Below are positions 1-6,268 of a stretch of DNA of 9,254 bases, piece by piece; position 1 is the stretch's first letter; every line of letters begins with the position of its first letter. Location of the stretch: the NCBI GenBank assembly GCA_013393545.1, contig JABXHG010000022.1:1-9254 (forward strand). The letters are read 5' to 3'. Both the position numbers and the translations under genes were made by a program. The DNA comes from Alteromonadaceae bacterium (GTDB lineage: Bacteria; Pseudomonadota; Gammaproteobacteria; Pseudomonadales; Oleiphilaceae). The notes below the pieces were generated by a model that saw only the letters and a list, made by a program, of their open reading frames with translations, had not been told where the DNA came from and did not search any database.

Positions 1-99
1 GTTGCGCAGGGCAATGGCAACGGCACGCTTGGCTTCTTGCTGACCCACGATGTGCTTGTTCAGCTCGTGGACAATCTCACGGGGAGTCATTGCAGACAT
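1..99 (-). CDS. hslU: HslU, ATPase subunit of the HslVU protease (5' end only)
   Basis: HslU is the AAA+ unfoldase that feeds substrates to the HslV peptidase in the cytoplasm. Only 33 codons are in the window; the gene runs off the left edge. The minus-strand translation starts [20 protein letters not shown] and continues [13 protein letters not shown], the characteristic N-terminal I-domain entry of HslU. The ATG at 99-97 is chosen because a GGAG-type ribosome site (CCGGAGCGACC) lies just upstream; a second in-frame ATG three codons later is possible. The gene begins 11 bases after the hslV stop, so the two are almost certainly co-transcribed. The Walker motifs lie outside the window and cannot be checked. 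Confidence 0.95.
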   Translation of the reverse strand, partial: MSAMTPREIVHELNKHIVGQQEAKRAVAIALRN

Positions 100-110
100 G
101 GTCGCTCCGG

Positions 111-641
111 TCAGTCTTTGGTGGACAGCACTTCCAGAGTGCGGTTCTGATTGGTGTAGATACAGATGTCGCCGGCGATTTCCAGAGCCTTCTCGGTGAT
201 TTCCTGAGCGCTCAAATCGGTGTTTTCCAACAGCGCACGGGCGGCGGCCTGGGCGTATGGGCCGCCGGAGCCGATGGCGATCAGGCCCTGTTCCGGTTCA
301 ATTACATCGCCATTGCCGGTAATGATCAGGGAGGCGGTTTTGTCGGCCACGGCCAGCAGCGCTTCGAGTTTGCGCAGGGCGCGGTCGGTGCGCCAGTCTT
401 TGGCCAGCTCAACGGCGGCGCGTGTCAGGTGCCCCTGGTGTTTTTCCAGTTGGGCTTCGAAGCGTTCGAACAGGGTGAAGGCATCCGCCGTACCACCGGC
501 AAAGCCGGCGATGACCTTGTCGTTGTACAGGCGACGTACTTTGCGCACGTTGCCTTTCATCACGGTGTTGCCCAGCGTTGCCTGGCCATCACCGGCCAGG
601 GCCACTTCGTCGCCTCGGCGGACAGAAACTATGGTAGTCAT
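111..641 (-). CDS. hslV: HslV, threonine peptidase subunit of HslVU (ClpQ)
   Basis: HslV is the proteasome-beta-like peptidase that assembles as a double hexamer and degrades proteins unfolded by HslU. The 176-residue product has exactly the usual length. It begins MTTIVSVRR, so removal of Met exposes the catalytic N-terminal Thr. The active-site region [15 protein letters not shown] (residues 16-30, with Lys29), the GFAGG turn (46-50) and the IGSGGPYA loop (123-130) are all present. The start at 641 has GGAG five bases upstream. It is followed after 11 bases by hslU. A heat-shock type promoter lies about 40 bases upstream of the start (681-708), consistent with the known sigma-32 control of hslVU in gammaproteobacteria. 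Nothing looks truncated or altered. Confidence 0.98.
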   Translation of the reverse strand: MTTIVSVRRGDEVALAGDGQATLGNTVMKGNVRKVRRLYNDKVIAGFAGGTADAFTLFERFEAQLEKHQGHLTRAAVELAKDWRTDRALRKLEALLAVADKTASLIITGNGDVIEPEQGLIAIGSGGPYAQAAARALLENTDLSAQEITEKALEIAGDICIYTNQNRTLEVLSTKD

Positions 642-680
642 TCGGGCTCCAGTTGCCTGTTTACAGTGGTTATCGAGATG

Positions 681-708
681 TTATGGAGGCGGGGTGCAAG
701 AATTCAAG
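681..708 (-). promoter_or_regulatory. Predicted sigma-32 (heat-shock) promoter of hslVU
   Basis: On the minus strand CTTGAA (708-703) is followed after 14 bases by CTCCATAA (688-681). This fits the RpoH consensus CTTGAA, 13-14 bases, CCCCATnT, with one mismatch at each end of the -10 element. The last promoter base is about 40 bases from the hslV ATG. hslVU is a classic heat-shock operon, so position and sequence agree. A sigma-70 reading of the same bases is poorer. Confidence 0.7.
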
Positions 709-750
709 AGCGGAGCTGACTGATACTGCAGAGCCTGAGAGTACTGAGAA

Positions 751-866
751 TGGTCGGGTCGGGGAAGGCTTTCCAAAAAACGCTCCTGGCGGCCCGTCCA
801 TGGGTCGCTTATGTTCCGCCATCCCTGGCTCCACAAATTTTTGGAAAGCCTTCCCCGACCCGACCA
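751..866. repeat. Long perfect inverted repeat, probable interspersed palindromic element
   Basis: Bases 751-779 are the exact reverse complement of 838-866 (29 bases each), flanking a 58-base centre at 780-837. The arms begin TGGTCGGGTCGGGG and end CTTTCCAAAAA at the centre. The centre holds CCATGG and a short GGCGG/CCGCC pairing (788-792 with 816-820). No T-run follows the outer end of either arm, so it is not a normal intrinsic terminator, though a transcript would fold strongly and could stop or protect the 3' end of the SPOR-gene mRNA. Size, symmetry and intergenic position suit a REP/MITE-like repeat family. No target duplication is obvious at its ends. Confidence 0.75.
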
Positions 867-892
867 GCTGAACTGCGTGCTTGCCGCCTTTT

Positions 893-1585
893 CTAGCCTT
901 CTTTAGGAATCTTGCGCACCAACGGCTGAATATCGATAGACACCAGTTTGTCCACCGCCGAATTCATGTTACTGCGGGATTTGAACGGCCCGGCATTCAC
1001 CCGGTACCACACGCTGCCGTTGTTTTGCTCCACGGTTTGCACCTGTGCACGCAGGCCCTGGAAGGCGATTTCGGCGCGCAGGCGTTCGGCGTCTTGCTGG
1101 TTGCGGAAAGAGCCGGCCTGCACGATGTAATCGAAATCCTGCATGTTCGGGCCGGGGGTGTATTCGTTGACTTCCGGCGTGGCGACCTCGCTTTCCGGCA
1201 GCATGTCGTAGAAGCGGAACTCGCGGGCGGTCTGCTCTTCTTGGGCAGGCTCGGGCGCAGGAACCGGTTTCGGCTCAGACCTTTCGGGTGCCGGTGCGGG
1301 CGTTTGTTCCGGTGCTGGCTGGCCAGGTGCGGTATCAGAACTCTGCCCGGCTTCGGGCAGGGTGTTCAGATAGACAATAAAACCGATAAAACAGCCCACC
1401 AGGGCCAGAGAGGCAATCCACTTCACCGATAAACTCCCGTGTTGTATGCGCGTCGGTGCGCTGTCCTTGCGTGGGGCCGACCTCGCGGGCTTTGGTGCCG
1501 GTTTGGCTTTTTCAGCCCTCCTGGCCTTGGGGGCCTGGGCACCTTTCCCGGCAGGGCGGCTCTTTTTGGCGTAGTCCCTGGCCAT
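893..1585 (-). CDS. FtsN-like SPOR-domain membrane protein
   Basis: The 230-residue protein has the layout of FtsN-type cell-division proteins. A basic cytoplasmic N-terminus (residues 1-50, rich in Lys, Arg, Ala and Pro) leads to one membrane helix (about 56-73, WIASLALVGCFIGFIVYL). A Pro/Glu/Ala-rich periplasmic linker follows (about 78-120), then a C-terminal SPOR domain (about 150-228). SPOR hallmarks are YIVQAGSF (153-160) and YRVNAGPF (194-201). SPOR domains bind glycan strands stripped of stem peptides at the septum. The ATG at 1585 is seven bases after the argS stop with only a weak ribosome site, suggesting translational coupling. A SPOR gene directly after argS and before hslV is a conserved arrangement in Pseudomonas relatives. 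Whether it is the true FtsN or a paralogue cannot be told from sequence alone. Confidence 0.9.
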   Translation of the reverse strand: MARDYAKKSRPAGKGAQAPKARRAEKAKPAPKPARSAPRKDSAPTRIQHGSLSVKWIASLALVGCFIGFIVYLNTLPEAGQSSDTAPGQPAPEQTPAPAPERSEPKPVPAPEPAQEEQTAREFRFYDMLPESEVATPEVNEYTPGPNMQDFDYIVQAGSFRNQQDAERLRAEIAFQGLRAQVQTVEQNNGSVWYRVNAGPFKSRSNMNSAVDKLVSIDIQPLVRKIPKEG

Positions 1586-1592
1586 GGCCGGC

Positions 1593-3278
1593 TTACATCT
1601 CTTCCGGTGCGCTCACGCCCAGCAGGTTCAGGCCGTTTTCAATCACCTGGCGCACGGCCAGGTACAGGCTGACGCGGGCATCGCGCAGAGCGGTATCTTC
1701 AATCAACACCTTGTGGGCGTTGTAATAGGTGTGGAACAGGCCGGCCAAATCGCGCAGGTAATGGGCCACGTGGTGCGGCTCGTGCTGTGCGGCGGCGTTA
1801 GCAACCAACTCCGGATACTTCGCTAGCTGATTGGCGATTTCCTTTTCTTCATCCAATGTCAGGATGGAGAGATCCCCTTTGCAGTCGTGGAAACCGCGGG
1901 TGGTACCTTCTTCGGCCAGCTTGCGCAGCACACTGCAGATGCGCGCGTGAGCGTACTGAATGTAGTACACCGGGTTTTCGTTGGTTTGCGAGCGGGCCAG
2001 GTCGATGTCGAAAGTCAGCTGGCTGTCTACCCGGCGGGCGGCGAGGAAGTAGCGGGTAGCGTCGCGGCCTACTTCTTCAATCAGGTCGCTCACGGTCACA
2101 TAGCTGCCGGCGCGCTTGGAGATTTTTACCTCCTCGCCGGAACGGGTGACCATCACCATCTGGTGCAGTACGTAGTCTGGCCAGCCTTGCGGAATATCGG
2201 CTTTTAGGGCCTGTAGGCCGGCACGCACACGGGTAACGGTGGAGTGGTGGTCGGCGCCTTGTTCGTTAATCACGGTGCTAAAGCCGCGCTGCCATTTGTC
2301 CAGGGGGTAGGCCACATCCGGCAGGAAATAGGTGTAGCCGCCGTCTTTCTTGCGCATGACGCGGTCTTTGTCATCACCGAATTCGGTGGTTTTCAGCCAC
2401 ATGGCGCCGTCTTGTTCATAGGTGTAGCCGTTTTCCTTCAGGCGCTCTACGGTGGCTTCTACCTTGCCATCCTCGTATAGGGAGGATTCCAGGAAGTAGA
2501 CGTCGAACTTCACGCCAAAGGCCTGTAGGTCCAGATCCTGCTCGCGGCGCAGGTAAGCAACGGCAAACTGGCGAATGGCCTCCAGATCGTCGGCATCGCC
2601 CTTGGCGGCAACGGCACGGTCGTCGGCGATGACGGTGTCGCCGGCCAGGTAGGCGTTGGCCACGTCGGTAATGTAGTCGCCCCGGTAACCATCTGCCGGC
2701 CAGCTTTCGTGCTCCGGCGTCAGGCCTTTCACGCGAGCCTGAACCGACAGCGCCAGGTTGTTGATCTGGGCGCCGGCGTCGTTGTAGTAGAACTCGCGGG
2801 TAACGTCTCAACCGTTGGCCTCCAGCAGGCGACACAGGCTGTCGCCAATTGCCGCGCCACGGCCGTGACCCACGTGCAGCGGGCCGGTGGGATTGGCGCA
2901 GACGAATTCCACCTGCACTTTTTCGCCCTTGCCGTTCTGGTTGCGGCCGAATTGTTCGCCGTCGGCCAGGATGGTCTCGACAATCTCGAAGGCGCTGGCG
3001 GTGCTCATGAAGAAGTTGATAAAGCCCGGGCCGGCAATTTCCACTTTATCCAGTGCCTTGCTTTCCGGCAGGTTGGTCACCAGTGCCTCGGCTAGTTGTC
3101 GTGGCGGGCAGCCGGCGGCCTTTGCTGCAGCCAGGGCAATGTTGCAGGCGTAATCGCCATGGGCCTTGTCTTTGGTGTTACCGATCTGCGGGGTAAAGGT
3201 TTGGTCCGCCGGCAGGGTGCCATCGGATTGCAGCGCGGCCAGCGCAGACTGGAGAAGCTCGGATACGGTCTCTTTCAT
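1593..3278 (-). pseudogene. argS: Arginyl-tRNA synthetase with an in-frame TGA at codon 157
   Basis: ArgRS attaches arginine to tRNA-Arg in the cytoplasm and is essential. The frame from ATG 3278 to TAA 1595-1593 gives 561 codons, a normal length, but codon 157 (bases 2810-2808) is TGA. The half before it ends with HIGH-type motif HVGH (135-138) and then LCRLLEANG. The half after resumes at once, in the same frame, with [20 protein letters not shown]. It carries the KMSK-like KISK motif (385-388) and the C-terminal anticodon-binding helices ending at residue 561. Homologues have an aromatic residue there, so TGG (Trp) changed to TGA is the likeliest single-base explanation. Neither half alone would be functional: the first has only the N-terminal domain and start of the Rossmann fold. 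Sequencing error is at least as likely as a true mutation. No good ribosome site precedes the start. Confidence 0.95.
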
Positions 3279-3347
3279 GCTGTCAGACGACTCGGTTCAC
3301 AGAAAATGGGTGTCGGGCGGGGCGCCCGTTGAAAATAGAAGAGGCGT

Positions 3348-3376
3348 ATTATCGCGGAAAGTGGGAGTGTAAGCAA
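3348..3376 (-). promoter_or_regulatory. Predicted sigma-70 promoter for argS and the SPOR gene
   Basis: On the minus strand TTGCTT (3376-3371) and GATAAT (3353-3348) are separated by exactly 17 bases. The -10 box matches TATAAT at five of six positions; the -35 box matches only the TTG part. Transcription would start near 3340, giving a leader of roughly 60 bases that contains a short GC-rich hairpin (around 3314-3328). It lies between the 3' hairpin of the upstream lipoprotein gene and argS, where an operon promoter is expected. Confidence 0.6.
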
Positions 3377-3404
3377 AAGGTGGGGGGAGAGGCTGCTGTG
3401 AACA

Positions 3405-3432
3405 TAAGAGCCCAAGTGTTTTTGGGCTCTTA
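3405..3432 (-). terminator. 3' hairpin of the small lipoprotein gene
   Basis: An 11-base perfect stem (TAAGAGCCCAA at 3405-3415 with 3422-3432) encloses a six-base loop, beginning 17 bases after the lipoprotein stop codon. Read on the minus strand it is followed only by a weak T-rich stretch (TGTTC), so termination may be incomplete. Its place just before the argS promoter supports a terminator role. Confidence 0.65.
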
Positions 3433-3449
3433 CCCTAATTACTGCTGCA

Positions 3450-4088
3450 TCAAAGGTTCGAAGCAGCTTCCTGGAAGAAGTCGTTTAGAGTGAGAATCAA
3501 GTGCTTCTCCAGCATTTGGCCAGTGAACTCATTCAGAGAGTTATAGCTTTCCAGGTCACCTTTTTCGTGGTCGACGCTTTCCTCGACGGTATAGCTTTTC
3601 TCGAAAACGGTCTCGGAGCCTTTCATCAGCTGATAAGCGACGTCGAAGTCTGCAATGATATCGTATTCTGACGGGCCAAAGCCTAGCGTTAACAGATTCT
3701 TGCCAATGCTTTTGCCTGCCTCATAATCGGCATAAGCGGGCCCCTTCTTGTCGCGGGCGGTTAGTTCAACCATCAGGTTGTAGTCGCCTTCACCGGGATT
3801 GGCGCGTTTTACCGAAGCCGGCAGCTGCTCGTAAATGTAGTTGGGCAGGTCTCGCAGCACTGATGCCGAGGCAACCGAAAGTTCAGCTTCTTCAAGAGGT
3901 GTCATGGGCAGCTGTTCACCGCCAGTGAAAATGCCTGGTTTTGGTTGACTGTAGAACACCTCATGGCTGATGGATTTATCCTCATAGGCCGTGTCATAAA
4001 CCTGCGAAACAGCCGGCATTTCAATATTGGCGTGAGTGGCGCACCCGGCCATTGCCAGGGCCATCAGGGCTACCATTAGCTTTTTCAT
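3450..4088 (-). CDS. Predicted outer-membrane lipoprotein of unknown function
   Basis: The 212-residue product starts MKKLMVALMALAMAGCATHA, a lipoprotein signal peptide with lipobox MAGC and acylated Cys at residue 16. Ala at the +2 position predicts sorting to the outer membrane. The ATG at 4088 is preferred over an in-frame one 17 codons upstream because AAGGA lies seven bases before it and the signal peptide begins there. The mature part (17-212) is soluble, with no other Cys and no further membrane segment. Its C-terminal third (about 143-175) looks like a beta-rich region, IIADFDVAYQLMKGSETVFE, followed by a helical tail to the end. I do not recognise the family. It stands alone with its own 3' hairpin and is not an operon partner of argS. 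No convincing promoter was found in the roughly 230 bases upstream. Confidence 0.85.
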   Translation of the reverse strand: MKKLMVALMALAMAGCATHANIEMPAVSQVYDTAYEDKSISHEVFYSQPKPGIFTGGEQLPMTPLEEAELSVASASVLRDLPNYIYEQLPASVKRANPGEGDYNLMVELTARDKKGPAYADYEAGKSIGKNLLTLGFGPSEYDIIADFDVAYQLMKGSETVFEKSYTVEESVDHEKGDLESYNSLNEFTGQMLEKHLILTLNDFFQEAASNL

Positions 4089-4320
4089 TTGGTTTCCTTG
4101 AGTTCGGGAGTTGAAGATATGTACTGAAAAGCACCACAAGATAGTAATGGCTTAAGCTTATGAAGAGAAGTTCATTTTTGTTGGTAGTTTGTTAATTGTA
4201 TTGAGGTTTTCGAGGTCGCAGTTTTACCCGTTGGGTACGCGATGTGGAAGTGCCGAATTATCGAGGGCATCATGCCTATACGGATTAAAAGCAGTGGTTA
4301 TTCAATTATGAAAAGGAAGG

Positions 4321-4350
4321 TCAAAGCCCGACTTGGTAGTCGGGCTTTGA
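4321..4350 (-). terminator. Rho-independent terminator of the large lipoprotein gene
   Basis: A 13-base perfect stem (4321-4333 with 4338-4350, TCAAAGCCCGACT) closes a four-base loop, starting 12 bases after the TAA of the large lipoprotein gene. On the minus strand it is followed by CCTTCCTTTTC, a short pyrimidine/T-rich tail. Stem strength and position make termination likely. Confidence 0.8.
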
Positions 4351-4362
4351 TGCATCGGTAGA

Positions 4363-6057
4363 TTAATCAGTGAGTGTGTAGGTTTCTATAAAATCTGGCC
4401 CCGAGTAAGGGGTTGGAGGCGTAACTTTAACTGACAAAGTACCCGAATCGGAGGTGTCATCTGCTTCAATTATAACACACTGCTCCACAGGTGTGGTTCT
4501 GTAGCTAGTTGTGGTATCAAAGCTGTTATCGCCAACAATGGAGCCATTGGTGGTCTCAAAGCTGACAGAAGTATTCCCGGGCGGAGGGCCTTTAATGGTG
4601 GCACCGGAGCTATCGGTAAAATCACCTGAGATGCTAAAACAAATTGTACCTGGGGAGTACGTAGCTGGACCACTAGGGGTGATTGTAATCCGATCGCTAG
4701 CCATATAGATATGCGCCAACTTAAAAATCTCTTTTACTGTATTAGTGCAAGATCCCGCTTGTTCGGATTCCTCGGAGCAAGCAGTGCCGTCGTAAATTCC
4801 GTTTTCCCCGTTAAAAGCTCCGTCTTGATTATAATCAAAATACTCTTCGTCCGGGTCTCGAGCTCCGTTGTTGTTTCGGTCTAGGAAGGCTTCAGACGCG
4901 TCATGACCTTCTTTTGCAGAGAACAGGTCTTCATTCGCTGTATATTTTCCGTCGCTGTTTTTGTCTCTAAAACTTTCTTCTCCGGTGGTCCTGGCCAAGA
5001 TTGCTACTACTCCAGTGTCCGCTGGACGGGGATCTTGACTTACCCACTGTAAGGAGCATTCTCCAGCCGAAAGTGTGCATTCATTGGCGATTGCTCCCCC
5101 CGAGGTTACAAAGTTTACGATGGTGTTGTTGATGCTGTTGTTGTTTCTGTCTGCAGCTCGAATTGTTATGCCAACCGTTTGTCCATCATAAAAGCGAGCG
5201 TTAGGCAAAAAGTTTTCTGCTACAGAAATGGAGAAGCTGTCAGTGTCAGCTATGGAGGCGCTAATGGAGACGGGATCCGACGTGGTTTGAATTTTCTCAC
5301 CTGATGGAAGTTCATAAGTGGCTGTAACGCTCACAACGCTCGCCACAGAGCCCGCATTGATTTTAGTTTGTGCCGTTCCGTCATTGCGAGTCTGTACGAT
5401 GGTTTCCGTTAATGCAGCCCCACCTACTGTGCTGGAAAGGCCGAATGTGACGGTTTCGTCTAAGACTGGGGCTCCGTTTACATCGACAAGCTTAAACGTA
5501 ATAGTTGAAACACTGCTCCTGGTTGAGTCGGAGTTACCGTCCGTGGCGATGACCTCTGGGCTGGCGCCAACAAACTCAAGGGCGTCGACGTTTTGATTGG
5601 CCACGTTGACTATTGCTGTTGCTGTTGCGCCATTGTCGAGACGAGCCGTGATAGTGTCGACTCCTGAGCAGCCAGCCGTGTACGTTGTGCTTATCGATCC
5701 CGATGTTGTTGTGATAGGTGAATCGAGAGTCGCGTTATCGCACAGTGATGTTAAAGTAACAGAAGCTTCCTCACCCACGTATAAGTTATTCCTGTTGTTG
5801 CTATCAACAACATTGAATGAGATTCGTGTAGTTCCACCTGAAGATAGCTCCGTAGCCGTTAAATTCATTTGTCCTTCCTGGAATGAAGCTTCGCTGCCCG
5901 TGCCCAGTGCAAGAACTGATTCCTGCTGTTCAGACTCAGTCCCATCCTCGTTGCCGTTACCACCGGAGGTGACGCTGCCATCGCCTCCGCCCCCGCAAGC
6001 TGCCAAAAGCATAGCCAGCGACAGAGCCGCCGCACGCGCTAGGAATTTCCCTGACAT
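4363..6057 (-). CDS. Large lipoprotein with Ig-like repeats and EF-hand-like calcium loops
   Basis: The 564-residue protein begins with a lipoprotein signal peptide ending LLAAC (Cys21), followed by a glycine-rich, acidic tether (22-47). Gly at +2 predicts outer-membrane sorting, perhaps surface display. The body resembles tandem bacterial Ig-like (invasin/Big_1-type) domains. FKLVDVNGAPVLDETVTF (188-205) and the similar RAADRNNNSINNTIVNFV stretch (300-317) are typical 'substance and novelty' strands. Residues 365-419 hold three EF-hand-shaped loops: DKNSDGKYTANE (365-376), DRNNNGARDPDE (393-404) and DYNQDGAFNGEN (408-419). Eight further cysteines are spaced as possible disulfide pairs (106/130, 327/334, 427/437, 473/527). 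The ATG at 6057 has GGAG seven bases upstream. Base composition is lower in G+C than the flanking genes, suggesting a different origin. A calcium-stabilised adhesin or surface protein is inference only. Confidence 0.88.
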   Translation of the reverse strand: MSGKFLARAAALSLAMLLAACGGGGDGSVTSGGNGNEDGTESEQQESVLALGTGSEASFQEGQMNLTATELSSGGTTRISFNVVDSNNRNNLYVGEEASVTLTSLCDNATLDSPITTTSGSISTTYTAGCSGVDTITARLDNGATATAIVNVANQNVDALEFVGASPEVIATDGNSDSTRSSVSTITFKLVDVNGAPVLDETVTFGLSSTVGGAALTETIVQTRNDGTAQTKINAGSVASVVSVTATYELPSGEKIQTTSDPVSISASIADTDSFSISVAENFLPNARFYDGQTVGITIRAADRNNNSINNTIVNFVTSGGAIANECTLSAGECSLQWVSQDPRPADTGVVAILARTTGEESFRDKNSDGKYTANEDLFSAKEGHDASEAFLDRNNNGARDPDEEYFDYNQDGAFNGENGIYDGTACSEESEQAGSCTNTVKEIFKLAHIYMASDRITITPSGPATYSPGTICFSISGDFTDSSGATIKGPPPGNTSVSFETTNGSIVGDNSFDTTTSYRTTPVEQCVIIEADDTSDSGTLSVKVTPPTPYSGPDFIETYTLTD

Positions 6058-6168
6058 TTCTAATCTCCACGTTTTCGTCTACAGCAAAAGCCAATTCGCT
6101 GCGCGTTCCCTCGCGTGAGAACCGCAACCTCAGATAGTGTTCCAACTTTATCCGTCAGATGGTTGAAA

Positions 6169-6177
6169 ATCATAGCA
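6169..6177 (-). promoter_or_regulatory. Possible extended -10 promoter for the large lipoprotein gene
   Basis: On the minus strand TGCTATGAT (6177-6169) matches an extended -10 element, TGn followed by a five-of-six match to TATAAT. It lies about 110 bases before the start codon. No good -35 box is found at 17 bases; TTGACT overlaps too close (6184-6179) to serve with it. Extended -10 promoters can work without a -35. Confidence 0.4.
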
Positions 6178-6210
6178 CAGTCAATCCAGCTGTATGGGGT
6201 GCTGGAATCA

Positions 6211-6245
6211 AATTTCACAAAATCAGGTGGTTGATTTGTGAAGTT
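6211..6245 (-). terminator. Imperfect AT-rich hairpin after priA
   Basis: TTCACAAAATCA (6214-6225) pairs with TGATTTGTGAA (6232-6242) with one bulged A, and can be extended by a few weaker pairs. It begins about 24 bases after the priA stop. On the minus strand it is followed by TTTGATTC-like sequence. The stem is low in G+C and the T-tail is poor, so this is a weak terminator at best. Confidence 0.4.
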
Positions 6246-6268
6246 TGTACTGGGTCACGTTTTCGAGG

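Noticed and set aside
90..723. Long plus-strand open frames opposite hslV (209 and 167 codons)
   Set aside because: They are antisense shadows of a high-G+C real gene with clear HslV identity.
751..866. CRISPR array or phage attachment site
   Set aside because: There is a single inverted pair, no direct repeats with spacers, and no integrase or tRNA gene nearby.
653..871. 72-codon plus-strand open frame across the palindromic element
   Set aside because: It is formed largely by the inverted repeat itself and has no coding features.
2808..2810. Selenocysteine or Trp recoding at the argS TGA
   Set aside because: No selenocysteine insertion hairpin is evident just downstream, the position is not catalytic, and other genes here end in TGA.
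5610..5632. TGTTGC triplet repeats in the large lipoprotein gene
   Set aside because: Only a few units long and explained by Ala/Thr-rich coding sequence; not a likely phase-variation tract.
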